Below, in pieces: positions 1 through 8,744 of a stretch of DNA of 50,660 bases. The stretch lies in assembly GCF_003026355.1 (NCBI RefSeq), contig NZ_PYON01000026.1, positions 1-50,660 of the forward strand, given 5' to 3'. Made by a program: the position numbers and the translations under genes. The stretch is from Photobacterium kishitanii (GTDB lineage Bacteria > Pseudomonadota > Gammaproteobacteria > Enterobacterales > Vibrionaceae). Numbering within the stretch: the first letter of the stretch is position 1; every line of letters starts with the position of its first letter. Below the pieces are notes generated by a model. That model saw only the letters and a program-made list of their open reading frames with translations, was not told where the DNA came from and searched no databases.

Positions 1-316
1 CTCCAATACTGATATCTAATTTGTAATAAAAGAAGAAAAGTAAAGAAAATAATATAGAAAGTAAAAGAATTACAATTGAAGTTATAAATATTAAATCCTG
101 CTTTTTAAATGAATCATATTCTTTCCAATATTTAATAAAAATAAGATCAAACCCTAATCTTGATATTACAGACATGAATAATACTGATGACAAGTAAAAT
201 TGCACAATACCAAAATCAACAACATTTAATTTATGAGACAATAAAACACTAACAAAAAATGAAAGAATTGTTGCTAGTATAGTAACGATAAAACTAGAGA
301 GGCTATTTTTTAACAT
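1..316 (-). CDS. Polysaccharide flippase, Wzx-like (N-terminal part; runs off the left edge)
   Basis: An open frame of 105 codons starts with ATG at 316 on the minus strand and continues out of the window. The peptide begins MLKNSLSSFIVTILATILSF and is almost wholly hydrophobic with a few polar turns. It looks like the first three membrane helices of a Wzx/MATE-type polysaccharide transporter: the stretch around 'KLNVVDFGIVQFYLS' resembles the conserved first loop of such flippases. Wzx proteins flip undecaprenyl-linked repeat units across the inner membrane. A GTG four codons upstream (328) is a possible alternative start. The gene follows the GT2 gene by 32 bp and belongs to the same operon. 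The family assignment rests on a partial sequence; the fold type is fairly safe, the exact substrate unknown. Confidence 0.72.
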   Translation of the reverse strand, partial: MLKNSLSSFIVTILATILSFFVSVLLSHKLNVVDFGIVQFYLSSVLFMSVISRLGFDLIFIKYWKEYDSFKKQDLIFITSIVILLLSILFSLLFFFYYKLDISIG

Positions 317-348
317 TCGTAATCTCACAGGACCATATATAACAATAA

Positions 349-1251
349 TTATTTTTTGTTATTTATTATCATATAATCTCTAACTATCGCTCTAAATCCG
401 TTATCAAATTTAAAGTAATTAAAAAAGTTTTTAAAAAAATCCATACTAATTCTTATTTCGTTATATAGCTTAAACTTATACTCAATAAATAATTTATTAT
501 TGTATATAAGTTCATACTCGCTTTCATTTAAATAAGAACTTGCTAATAACTGATTATATATATCCATTCTAACTTGTAATACTTTCTTCTTGCTAGAAAT
601 TGAAGTTGTCTCTTTAATTCCTATTAAATTATTCGAATGCTGTCTATATAATATCAAAGGTTTGTTTATATATTTTATTTTCCTTTTTATCGCAGAACAA
701 ATACTATACCACGCATCATGTGGTATATTTTCAGGAAGTTCAGGAATTGACAAAACAAAGTCCCTATTAATAAAGACTGTTGCTCCCGTTACAATAAAAT
801 CTTTACAAATTTGATTATTAAATGTAGGCACCTTCTTTATATGTCCTAATTCAGAAAGCTTTTTTTCTAACATATTAAGTTTTTCATCAACTAAATAAGC
901 ATCACTAAAAACCATTTCAGTATTGTAATCCATTTCATTTAGAATCAATTCTGCTTTATTTGGTAACCAGAAGTCATCTTGATCACATAAAGCTATAACC
1001 TCCGCAGATATACTTTTAATTCCACTATCGAAATTCTTGGCATATCCGAGATTTTTTTTATTTATTTTAATTTTAATTTTAATTTCAGAATCTATTTTCT
1101 TTATTATTTTAATAGTATCATCATTCGAACCATCATCAAATATATATATTTCTTTAGGTTTTACTGTTTGATTTAGAATGCTATAAATTTGCTCTTTAAT
1201 ATAAAATGAGCCATTATAGGTACAAAGTACAACACTATATTCACGAACCAT
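349..1251 (-). CDS. Glycosyltransferase family 2
   Basis: This 300-residue protein is a cytoplasmic glycosyltransferase of family 2 (GT-A fold). The N-terminus reads SVVLCTYNG, the usual nucleotide-sugar binding start, followed by 'IFDDGSNDDT' and then 'ALCDQDDFW' near residue 90, which carries the acidic metal-binding residues. The C-terminal part is charged and partly amphipathic. It should add one sugar to the undecaprenyl-linked repeat unit of the operon 1 polysaccharide. Its ATG overlaps the stop codon of the upstream kinase-like gene in a TAATG arrangement at 1251, which suggests translational coupling. The coding DNA is markedly A+T-rich, like the next two upstream genes and unlike wecB, so it was probably acquired with the variable part of the locus. 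The donor sugar cannot be read from sequence. Confidence 0.85.
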   Translation of the reverse strand: MVREYSVVLCTYNGSFYIKEQIYSILNQTVKPKEIYIFDDGSNDDTIKIIKKIDSEIKIKIKINKKNLGYAKNFDSGIKSISAEVIALCDQDDFWLPNKAELILNEMDYNTEMVFSDAYLVDEKLNMLEKKLSELGHIKKVPTFNNQICKDFIVTGATVFINRDFVLSIPELPENIPHDAWYSICSAIKRKIKYINKPLILYRQHSNNLIGIKETTSISSKKKVLQVRMDIYNQLLASSYLNESEYELIYNNKLFIEYKFKLYNEIRISMDFFKNFFNYFKFDNGFRAIVRDYMIINNKK

Positions 1252-1964
1252 TATTTACACTCATCAATATTTAAAACAAATTTGCCTATCATATTTTCAA
1301 CTTTATTAACGGTATTCCCTTTTATTTCCTCTTCATTTGCTATTTTATATAGAGAATAAAAATCATCCCATAAATAATTAGAAGGTCTATAGTCAGTACC
1401 AATAGCATTTAATAAGTGTTTATCCCTAACCTTTACCACGTCGGGTGAATTTTCATACATAAAAGAGAAGTCAAAAAAAACAACCCTATCATTTAAAATA
1501 AGTATATTATCTCTTTTTAAGTCCCTAAAAAATATACCATTTTGATTTATCTTGTACACTATTTCATATATTTTATTTAGATCTTCATTATCTAATTTCT
1601 TTTCGACTTCATCCCTGAAATTATAAGCTAATAATAAAGACTTAAAACACCGATAAGTAGCTATTGGTGAAATAATATATTTATCACCAACCAAGTTACT
1701 TAGCCTTTTTGAAAAAAAAATTTCATTTACTAAAAATTCTCTAAAAACTTCCCCTTTTAAAAAATATTTATTATTATCCTTATAAGCAACTAAATAAAAA
1801 AAACCGTCATGCCATTTGTCAACTAAATACTTATCTACCCTTTCATATTTATAATTATTTTTTAAAACAAAAATATAAACATTACAAAAAAGTAATGAAA
1901 AAAATTTATATAGATACTTCCGTCTATAAAGATATAATTTTTGTTTTAATTTTATGTAATACAT
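1251..1964 (-). CDS. Protein-kinase-fold phosphotransferase of unknown substrate, polysaccharide locus
   Basis: I do not recognise a named family, but the kinase-fold residues are present in order: Lys70 in 'FLKGE', Glu81 in 'VNEIFF', Asp148 and Asn153 in the catalytic loop 'FFRDLKRDNIL', and Asp165 in 'FFDFSF' in place of DFG. At 237 residues it is the size of LPS kinases such as KdkA/WaaP rather than eukaryotic-type Ser/Thr kinases. It could phosphorylate a sugar, a lipid-linked intermediate or a polyol. The reading frame is open to a TTG at 2045, which would give a 122-bp overlap with the upstream gene. I chose ATG 1964 because GAGAA lies 7 bp before it and the overlap falls to 41 bp. The DNA is strongly A+T-rich. 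The two genes may act as a pair. Confidence 0.62.
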   Translation of the reverse strand: MYYIKLKQKLYLYRRKYLYKFFSLLFCNVYIFVLKNNYKYERVDKYLVDKWHDGFFYLVAYKDNNKYFLKGEVFREFLVNEIFFSKRLSNLVGDKYIISPIATYRCFKSLLLAYNFRDEVEKKLDNEDLNKIYEIVYKINQNGIFFRDLKRDNILILNDRVVFFDFSFMYENSPDVVKVRDKHLLNAIGTDYRPSNYLWDDFYSLYKIANEEEIKGNTVNKVENMIGKFVLNIDECK

Positions 1965-2988
1965 ATCTAAATTCTCGATAAATAGGGAATAATTGTCTGT
2001 ATAAGCTCTCTTTAGGTCCATTGTACTGATAACCATAGTATTCAATCATGGGATCTTGAGGAACGGTTATATCAAATTCCTTAATAATTTTATTAAATAG
2101 AGTTAGAGACTCACTCTGTCTTATTATATTTTTATGTATTATAGAATGATATATGTCAGCTTTCTGCTTATTACTTTCATTTAATATACATATATCTTTA
2201 TTTATGATTTTTTCATTTAGCATTTTTTTTTGCCAGCGAGAATCGAAGCAACCATCACCGATATAGTTAATATCTATATGTACATATACATCACCAATTT
2301 TAACTTGATAACGACTGGTTGAAAATTTTTTCCCTTGATGCTTCAAATTCAATGTATATATAAAGTCTTTTTTATTCTCAACAAGAATATCTATATCTTC
2401 ATTACCATTTAAAAAATACTTATCAATCTCCCCTCTCATTATTACATAATTTGGAACGGAATTCAGACAAAGTAAAAAATCATCACTATTTTTATATCCA
2501 TGAGATCCAAGCAAATCTCTGTATTTAATATCTAAATCATAATCTCCAAATTCTTTTTTTTCCTTAAAATCAATTGGCTTCTTATGAAAAATTAATCTTA
2601 TATCATGCTCACTTTCTTCTATATTATTAGTTGCATGTATTTTATGACCACCACCAGTCCATTCTCTATATTTAACTTTCAAATTATAGATATTTTTATT
2701 TAATAATAAATACCCTCTCCCTGAACCTATATCAATAGATTCGTAGGTTGGATTTATATCTTCTACAATTATGCAGGTAAATGGTCCAGTTCCACAGTGT
2801 TTTTGTTTAAAGCTATTATTTGGTAGTTTTTGTCCATAAAGTCTACTTAAATTTTCAGAGAATAACTCTGAACTCCAAGCAACTGTTTCAATATGTAATA
2901 TATTAAATTCGCCATCAAGATCATTTATTATTTTGTTTCTTGATTCTTTAGCTTCTGACCAAATAAGAAATAAGTGTATTTCAGACAT
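1924..2988 (-). CDS. Nucleotidyltransferase-like protein of unknown function, polysaccharide locus
   Basis: The 354-residue protein has no membrane segment and appears to have two parts. The first, to about residue 140, contains the motifs 'HCGTGPF' (64-70) and 'GGGHKIHATNN' (112-122), which I associate with an uncharacterised family recurring in capsule and O-antigen loci. The second contains 'RGEID' (185-189) and 'NEDIDILVE', where Asp198 and Asp200 form a D-x-D like that of nucleotidyltransferase-fold enzymes. A role in transferring a nucleotide or phospho-group onto a sugar or polyol is possible but unproven. ATG 2988 is preferred to the TTG at 2997, which would overlap the wecB stop. Its end overlaps the kinase-like gene by 41 bp. 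The DNA is A+T-rich. Neither function nor substrate can be assigned. Confidence 0.6.
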   Translation of the reverse strand: MSEIHLFLIWSEAKESRNKIINDLDGEFNILHIETVAWSSELFSENLSRLYGQKLPNNSFKQKHCGTGPFTCIIVEDINPTYESIDIGSGRGYLLLNKNIYNLKVKYREWTGGGHKIHATNNIEESEHDIRLIFHKKPIDFKEKKEFGDYDLDIKYRDLLGSHGYKNSDDFLLCLNSVPNYVIMRGEIDKYFLNGNEDIDILVENKKDFIYTLNLKHQGKKFSTSRYQVKIGDVYVHIDINYIGDGCFDSRWQKKMLNEKIINKDICILNESNKQKADIYHSIIHKNIIRQSESLTLFNKIIKEFDITVPQDPMIEYYGYQYNGPKESLYRQLFPIYREFRYVLHKIKTKIISL

Positions 2989-2989
2989 T

Positions 2990-4114
2990 TTAACCAACTA
3001 ATATATTTATAATGGTACTTGATGAACGACCATTGCCATAAGGATTATGAGACAAGCTCATAGCTTTATATGCGTTTTTATCTTTTAACAAGTCATTTAT
3101 TTCAGATAAAATTATTTTAGTATCAGTACCAACTAATTTTACTGTTCCAGCAAGGACTGCTTCTGGGCGCTCTGTCGTATCACGCATAACTAATACAGGC
3201 TTCCCCAAAGATGGTGCTTCTTCTTGAATACCACCAGAATCTGTTAAAATAAAATAAGAGCGATCCATTAAATAAATAAATGGTAAATATTGCTGCGGCT
3301 CTATTAAATAAATATTATTAATATCATTTAAAATGCGGTTTACAGGTTCACGGACGTTTGGATTCAAATGCATCGGATAAACAATCTGAACATCTGGATT
3401 TTCTTTTGCCGTAATAGCAAGAGCCTCACAAATACGCTCAAAACCACCACCAAAACTTTCACGTCGATGACCAGTGACCAAGATCATTTTTTTAGACTCA
3501 TCTAAGAAAGGAAATTGAGCTGCTAGTGTTGCGTTCAAATCAGCATTTGTATCAATTTTATTCTTCACCATCAATAAAGCATCTATCACTGTATTACCAG
3601 TGACATAAATATCTTCGGCTAAAAAGTTTTCTTTTAATAAATTCTTTTTAGATGTTTCTGTTGGAGCAAAATGGTATTTAGCCAATGTACCCGTTAAACG
3701 TCGATTGGCTTCTTCTGGCCATGGAGAATAAATATTACCGGTACGAAGGCCAGCTTCTACATGCCCAACAGCTATTTGCTCATAATATGCAGCTAAACTA
3801 GCTGCAAATGTTGTTGCTGTATCGCCATGAACAAGTACGACATCAGGTTTAAATTCTTGTAAAACAGGTTTTAACTCAATTAATATTCGCGCAGTAACAT
3901 CATTTAATGTCTGACCCGCTTTCATAAGATTCAAATCATAATCAGGTGTAATTTCAAATAACTCTAATACTTGATCTAACATTTCACGATGTTGCGCTGT
4001 AACACAAACCTTAGCTTCAAAACGTTCATCACTTGCAAGAGCATGAACTAATGGTGCCATTTTAATTGCTTCGGGACGCGTACCAAAAACTGTTAATATA
4101 CGTTTCTTATTCAT
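2990..4114 (-). CDS. wecB: UDP-N-acetylglucosamine 2-epimerase (non-hydrolysing)
   Basis: WecB interconverts UDP-GlcNAc and UDP-ManNAc in the cytoplasm. The 374-residue protein is full length and starts [20 protein letters not shown], the family signature. Further conserved motifs are '[22 protein letters not shown]', here seen from about residue 117, '[11 protein letters not shown]' with the active-site His near 215, and '[16 protein letters not shown]' with 'RDTTERPEA' in the C-terminal domain. It follows wecA by 57 bp and is followed at once by the nucleotidyltransferase-like gene. The dehydrogenase WecC, which would oxidise UDP-ManNAc to UDP-ManNAcA, is not in the window but could lie beyond the left edge. 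The product therefore supplies ManNAc or a derivative to the operon 1 polymer, or links to enterobacterial-common-antigen-like synthesis. Confidence 0.95.
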   Translation of the reverse strand: MNKKRILTVFGTRPEAIKMAPLVHALASDERFEAKVCVTAQHREMLDQVLELFEITPDYDLNLMKAGQTLNDVTARILIELKPVLQEFKPDVVLVHGDTATTFAASLAAYYEQIAVGHVEAGLRTGNIYSPWPEEANRRLTGTLAKYHFAPTETSKKNLLKENFLAEDIYVTGNTVIDALLMVKNKIDTNADLNATLAAQFPFLDESKKMILVTGHRRESFGGGFERICEALAITAKENPDVQIVYPMHLNPNVREPVNRILNDINNIYLIEPQQYLPFIYLMDRSYFILTDSGGIQEEAPSLGKPVLVMRDTTERPEAVLAGTVKLVGTDTKIILSEINDLLKDKNAYKAMSLSHNPYGNGRSSSTIINILVG

Positions 4115-4171
4115 AATTAATATCTAATCAAAAGTGTGAGGAAATAAATTTAGTATTTAAATATCTAATTG

Positions 4172-5254
4172 TTATTGGTGTATTTCTTGAGTCTTTTCTT
4201 GTCGGCCAAACAACTTATTCACCCAAGTCGTGATCCGCCAAATATGACTAATTGCTGTAAAGTACACAGCGAACATGATTAAGAAAGCCACGAACATAGT
4301 TGATTCCGCAACACCATTGAGATCAGCAATAATCCCCACCGCCGCACAAATCGATGCTAATAAGCAGATAATAAATAACGTCATTAATGACGATAAGCCC
4401 ATGCGCTCGCAGATATGATGCAGATGCTCACGATCAGGTTTAAACGGCGAATGGCCTTTGCGCATGCGGCGGATCATAATGGTTGCCATATCCATTAACG
4501 GCAATGCAATTAACCACAAGGCAGTTACTGGTTTAAATGCGATTATTTCTGGTTCTTGAGTGCCACGGATCAGCATCCAAATTACTGAGAAGCCGATAAA
4601 CATACTACCTGCATCACCCATGAATATTTTAAAGCGTCGCCCTAGCGGAAAACCGAGGTTCAACAGAATATAAGGGATCAATGCGGTTACAATTAACAAA
4701 CAAATCGTGGCTAAATACTCATTACCACTGATATAAAATACAATCCCTAATGCCGTAAACGTCACCGAGGCTAAACCGCCCAGCAAACCATCAATACCAT
4801 CGACCATATTAAACGCGTTGATGGCACCGATAACCGCAATCACGGTGATCACGGAACCAGTCACTTCATTAAGTGCAATGGTGTCACTGCCCATCAAAAA
4901 ACCTAGATTATGCAAGCTATGGCCACCGCCCCAGATCATCACTAGTGAAATCCCTGCTTGCACGATTAAGCGGATTTTAAAGCTGACATCAAAGTAATCA
5001 TCCAGCGCGCCGAGCACAATTAAAATCGCCGAGCAGCCCAAATACAATTGCAAGTTTAGGCTCATCGGTAGAAACAAAGTAAAGCCAGCTAATAATGCTA
5101 AGTAAATGGAAATTCCGCCCACCAGAGGCACGACCCCTTTGTGGTGTTTGCGGGCGTTAGGTTTATCCACCAGACCAATTTTCTTCGCCACTTTTCGCAT
5201 AACGAATAACGTTATAAACGACATAAGAAAGACAAACACATATGAAGTATTCAT
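4172..5254 (-). CDS. wecA: Undecaprenyl-phosphate N-acetylglucosaminyl 1-phosphate transferase, WecA-type
   Basis: This polytopic inner-membrane enzyme (360 residues, about 11 hydrophobic segments) transfers GlcNAc-1-phosphate from UDP-GlcNAc to undecaprenyl phosphate and so starts the repeat unit. Diagnostic motifs are 'KIGLVDKPNARKHHKG', 'GALDDYFDVSFK' with the catalytic aspartates, 'NAFNMVDGIDGLLGG', 'FMGDAGSMFIGF' and 'HSPFKPDREHLHHI', the last being the HIHH-type loop of the PNPT family. I took ATG 5254, giving MNTSYVFVF; the frame extends only to a TTG nine bases further. It sits after wzc with a terminator-like hairpin and repeats in the 490-bp gap, so it may have partly independent expression. 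A second initiating transferase (23827-24429) serves the other polysaccharide operon. Confidence 0.93.
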   Translation of the reverse strand: MNTSYVFVFLMSFITLFVMRKVAKKIGLVDKPNARKHHKGVVPLVGGISIYLALLAGFTLFLPMSLNLQLYLGCSAILIVLGALDDYFDVSFKIRLIVQAGISLVMIWGGGHSLHNLGFLMGSDTIALNEVTGSVITVIAVIGAINAFNMVDGIDGLLGGLASVTFTALGIVFYISGNEYLATICLLIVTALIPYILLNLGFPLGRRFKIFMGDAGSMFIGFSVIWMLIRGTQEPEIIAFKPVTALWLIALPLMDMATIMIRRMRKGHSPFKPDREHLHHICERMGLSSLMTLFIICLLASICAAVGIIADLNGVAESTMFVAFLIMFAVYFTAISHIWRITTWVNKLFGRQEKTQEIHQ

Positions 5255-5400
5255 TATTGCCAACTTTATAAAAATGAAATATAAACTAAAATGGGTATGT
5301 AAAACGCGTTGCTTTGGGTGTAAAAAATTAATTTTTTAATCAGACCAACTCAGTGTTTTTAAGGTTCTTAGACACAAAAACTAAAATTTGAGCCATAAAA

Positions 5401-5427
5401 AAGCACTAGCCGTAGAGACTAATGCTT
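5401..5427 (-). terminator. Hairpin terminator between wzc and wecA
   Basis: On the minus strand the arms AAGCATTAG and CTAGTGCTT (one G-T wobble) enclose a 9-nt loop and are followed by TTTTTT. It lies about 315 bp downstream of the wzc stop. It could end most wza-wzb-wzc transcripts; RfaH-modified polymerase would be expected to read through into wecA. Confidence 0.6.
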
Positions 5428-5743
5428 TGTTATAAACAAGTTTACTGGTTATTTGGCTAGTAGAAGGAATAGGTCCCCAGGGGCTAGGGATTATTTCTAT
5501 ATAAATATTAACTCTACAACACGTGGTGAGTAGATTCCCTATCTCGCTCGTAACCTCGCTGTAGGGAATGACGGGACTTGCTCGTACATTCGCTATAGAC
5601 AATGAGGATGAATTCGACATTTACTGTTGAGAATGACGGGAATCTATTTACACCAATATCGACCATTTAATATTTCAACATTCGGTAAGTAGATTCCCTA
5701 TCTCACTCGTAACCTCGCTGTAGGGAATGACGAGGGTGGCTAA
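5428..5743. repeat. Wzc-wecA gap with two partial copies of the dispersed TAGGGAATGACGG repeat
   Basis: This non-coding stretch carries two 3'-half copies of the repeat that is complete at 16125-16772. The first spans about 5512-5574 (from 'CTCTACAAC' to 'GGGAATGACGG'), the second about 5676-5732 (ending 'GGGAATGACGAG'). Each contains the hairpin arms ATTCCCTA and TAGGGAAT. Between them are further decayed fragments such as 'GAGAATGACGGG' near 5628. Short open frames here simply cross the repeats and are not genes. Confidence 0.7.
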
Positions 5744-7921
5744 TTACTTATTATCACTCGCGTAACTATAGTTGTAATAACCATAGTTACCGCCATAAGT
5801 TGAGCTTGCTTTGCGCACCACGGCGTTAAGAATACAACCTTTAACTTCAATACCATTTTGTTCAAAACGGTGTTTAGTCACTTCAATTTCTTTAACTGGG
5901 TTTAAGCCAAAACGTGCCACAATCATGGTTGTGCCAGCATGAGCGCCAACAATTGCTGGGTCAGTTACCGCCAAAATTGGTGGTGTATCGACTAACACTA
6001 AATCATAGTTTTCAGATGCCCAATCCAACAACGTTTTTAAACGCGGGTGCATTAATAACTCAGATGGGTTAGGTGGCACTGCGCCACGAGCGATAAAATC
6101 GAGGTTTTCAACACCCGGTGATTTAATCACTTGCTCTAATGTTTGCTGGCCACTTAAGTAATCCGCTAAACCAGGTTTACTATCAACACACATTTGGCGT
6201 TCCATGCGACCTTTACGCATATCGGCATCAATTACCAATACTCGCTGACCGCCTTTAGCCATTACCGCCCCCATGTTAGCTGATACAAATGACTTACCGA
6301 TACCTGGACTTGGACCGGAGATCATCACGATATTGTTACGTGCTTCCATCATCGCAAAATGTAAGCTGGTGCGTAAACTACGCAGTGCTTCAATTGATAA
6401 ATCAGCAGGGTTTGAAACTGCCAGTAAAGCTTGGCTAATCTGTAATTGTTGCTTTGATTTAGATTTCTTTTCTAAATCAGTCTGCCAATCTGATAACGGA
6501 ATTGATGCATAAACAGGTAAGCCTAGTGCTTCTATTTCATCAGGGTTTTCAACACCACGATGTAAAGCAGCACGCAAGAACGCAATTGCAACACTTAACA
6601 TGCCACCCAATAAGGTTGCTAATACAACGATTAGTGCTTTCTTTGGTTTAACTGCATTAGTATAAACTTGCGCGGCATCAAGAATACGCACATTACCAAC
6701 AGTACTGGCTTTAACAATATTAAGCTCTTGAACTTTATTAAGTAGTTGAACATAAATTTGCTGGTTAACTTCAACATCACGGGTTAAGCGTAAAATCTCA
6801 CGCTGGGTTGCAGGTAATTTTTCAATACGCTTATTTAAACGAGTCTGCTCTTTCAATAATGTTTTACGTTTATCCATTAATGATATATAAGCTGGGTGCT
6901 CTTTGGTAAAACGCTGTGAAATATCGGTTTCTTTAAAGGTTAACTGGTTTAGCTGAGATTCTAAGCCGACCATGGTTTCAAGTGCTGATTTTGCTTCTAA
7001 ACTTAAGTCTACTGATTCATTATTTTGACGGTAACTATTAAGTTTATCTTCTGCTGCCATTAACTGGATTTTAATTTCCGGTAAGTGTTGCTTTAAAAAT
7101 ACCAAGCTATTTTCAGCTTCAGCCGAGTTACGCTCTACGTTTTGCAAAAAGTAGTTTTTACTGATGTCATCAACAATTGCTTTAATATCCGCGCGATTCT
7201 CACCAAGCATTGATAATTGTAAAATACCGGTTTGTTTACCTTGCTCTGCTACAGACAAATTACGTTGTAGATTTTGAATTGCATCAATACGGCTAATTTT
7301 TGCTAACGAAAACTCATCGCCTTTAGCTGCCTGTAAATCCGTAATAAAAAGTTGATAACCGTTCGTCTGGGCTAATTCCCCCACTTTACCGATTAATAGC
7401 TTACGGCCATCACTATCATTAAGTTGGTACTCACCTTTATCTGCGTTAGTAACAACGATTTGATAACCGCCCTGTTCACGGCCATCAGCAACCGTAAAAC
7501 GTGATACATTGATAAATTGCTGCTCGCCCATTAAGCGCGCTAAACCTTTACCAATAACAGGAAAATATTCAGGGCTAACAACAATCGTCAGATTTAATTT
7601 ATCAACGGTTTCACCTAATACCATCCGTGATTTGATGATTTCAGTTTCAGTAGTTGCACTTGATTCACCACCACCAAACATTTCTGCCATGTCACCACCA
7701 AGGGCTGGCATACCTGTACTTTTGGCTTCAATTTGAATTAAGGCATCCGCTTTATAAATTGGGGTTGCAAGTAAAGCATAACCGATGCCGACAACAGCAA
7801 AGATAAAGGTGGTGATAATAATCAACCACCGATTATCAATTAAAATACCAAACAGTTTACCAATATCGACTTCGTCCGTTCCTGGAGAAGAGTGAGGTTG
7901 GGTGTTTTGAGTCGCAGTCAT
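5744..7921 (-). CDS. wzc: Polysaccharide co-polymerase and tyrosine autokinase, Wzc
   Basis: Wzc is an inner-membrane BY-kinase that works with Wza to control polymerisation and export of the capsule or exopolysaccharide. The N-terminal Wzz domain starts at about residue 15 with a membrane helix 'WLIIITTFIFAVVGIGYALL'; a coiled-coil periplasmic part and a second helix near 'ALIVVLATLLGGMLSVAIAF' follow. The cytoplasmic kinase has Walker A 'GPSPGIGKSF', Walker A' 'VLVIDADMRKG' and Walker B 'LVLVDTPPIL'. The C-terminus 'STYGGNYGYYNYSYASDNK' has six tyrosines, the usual autophosphorylation cluster. I chose ATG 7921 (MTATQNTQ, 725 residues), as the further 30 bp start only at TTG. Wzb (8151-8591) should dephosphorylate it. 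Confidence 0.96.
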   Translation of the reverse strand: MTATQNTQPHSSPGTDEVDIGKLFGILIDNRWLIIITTFIFAVVGIGYALLATPIYKADALIQIEAKSTGMPALGGDMAEMFGGGESSATTETEIIKSRMVLGETVDKLNLTIVVSPEYFPVIGKGLARLMGEQQFINVSRFTVADGREQGGYQIVVTNADKGEYQLNDSDGRKLLIGKVGELAQTNGYQLFITDLQAAKGDEFSLAKISRIDAIQNLQRNLSVAEQGKQTGILQLSMLGENRADIKAIVDDISKNYFLQNVERNSAEAENSLVFLKQHLPEIKIQLMAAEDKLNSYRQNNESVDLSLEAKSALETMVGLESQLNQLTFKETDISQRFTKEHPAYISLMDKRKTLLKEQTRLNKRIEKLPATQREILRLTRDVEVNQQIYVQLLNKVQELNIVKASTVGNVRILDAAQVYTNAVKPKKALIVVLATLLGGMLSVAIAFLRAALHRGVENPDEIEALGLPVYASIPLSDWQTDLEKKSKSKQQLQISQALLAVSNPADLSIEALRSLRTSLHFAMMEARNNIVMISGPSPGIGKSFVSANMGAVMAKGGQRVLVIDADMRKGRMERQMCVDSKPGLADYLSGQQTLEQVIKSPGVENLDFIARGAVPPNPSELLMHPRLKTLLDWASENYDLVLVDTPPILAVTDPAIVGAHAGTTMIVARFGLNPVKEIEVTKHRFEQNGIEVKGCILNAVVRKASSTYGGNYGYYNYSYASDNK

Positions 7922-8026
7922 GAAGTAAAGATTCCGATTTAAAAATTTCAAAGATGTGCACGAGAAAGAGCCAAGGCGTCATCCCGACATTATTTAATTA
8001 AGGGTGTTGATAGTTAAATATACGGC

Positions 8027-8077
8027 GCTGAGAGTAGTTCCCCTATCTCGCTCGTCCCTCGCTGTAGGGGATGACGG
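8027..8077. repeat. Partial copy of the dispersed repeat between wzb and wzc
   Basis: The segment 'CCCCTATCTCGCTCG' through 'TAGGGGATGACGG' matches the 3' half of the 146-bp repeat found at 16125-16772. The hairpin arms here are CCCCTA and TAGGGG, a paired change relative to the other copies, so the stem is kept. Further 'GTCATT' and 'AGTGACG' fragments follow to about 8130. Confidence 0.65.
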
Positions 8078-8150
8078 AAATAGCGCATCGTCATTCGCTA
8101 TTGGAAGTGACGAAGACAAACATGCCGTCATTTACAGATAAAGCGATCAA

Positions 8151-8591
8151 TTACAACTTCTTCGCCCATGCTGTAGCGGCTTGATCAATTAAATCATATG
8201 CATGATCAAATGCTTCTTTACTTAAACGATATGGATCTGGGATATCTTGTTGGCCAATCCATTGTCCAAATAGCATCGTTTTACCGCGAGCTTCAGGGGC
8301 AATACTTGTAACAGCATCGATATGACCCTTTTCCATCACTAAAATCAGATCATAATCACGACATAAATCACTGGTTACTTGCTGCGCTTGGTGGCCTTCA
8401 AGAGAATAACCATGATCCAGTGCCACTTCAGCTGCCATTTTATCAGCAGGTTTTCCGGCTAAACCACTTTTCGCAGTACCAACGCCAGCCGAGGCAATAT
8501 GTTTATTGGGTAATTTAGCTCGCAGGATACGCTCGCCTGATGGTGAACGACAAATATTGCCCACACAAACAACAAGAATTTTATTGAACAT
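8151..8591 (-). CDS. wzb: Low-molecular-weight protein tyrosine phosphatase, Wzb
   Basis: This 146-residue cytoplasmic phosphatase removes phosphate from the tyrosine tail of Wzc, which is needed for cycles of polymer assembly. The N-terminal P-loop 'VCVGNICRSP' is the C-x5-R-S active site with Cys9 as nucleophile, and the C-terminal 'IPDPYR' supplies the general-acid Asp. The length is typical for the family. The gene lies between wza (153-bp gap) and wzc (229-bp gap holding a dispersed repeat). Gaps this large are unusual within a wza-wzb-wzc set and suggest repeat insertion rather than a break in function. Confidence 0.96.
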   Translation of the reverse strand: MFNKILVVCVGNICRSPSGERILRAKLPNKHIASAGVGTAKSGLAGKPADKMAAEVALDHGYSLEGHQAQQVTSDLCRDYDLILVMEKGHIDAVTSIAPEARGKTMLFGQWIGQQDIPDPYRLSKEAFDHAYDLIDQAATAWAKKL

Positions 8592-8744
8592 AGTAAATAG
8601 CTTTTGAGGGATGATATTGCGAGGTTCGAAGTCTAAAATATCATCCGTCTACATAATTAGAAATAAGACACAAAAAATACGAGTAATGCATTTGTCGCTT
8701 TACTCGCCATTTAAATATAGGTTATTAAATTATTAGTGTATGAA

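Noticed and set aside
1965..2045. Longer start (TTG 2045) for the kinase-like gene
   Set aside because: It would create a 122-bp overlap with the upstream gene; ATG 1964 has a better ribosome-binding site.
5381..5620. 79-codon minus-strand open frame between wzc and wecA
   Set aside because: It lies over the terminator and the dispersed repeats and has no ribosome-binding site or recognisable protein.
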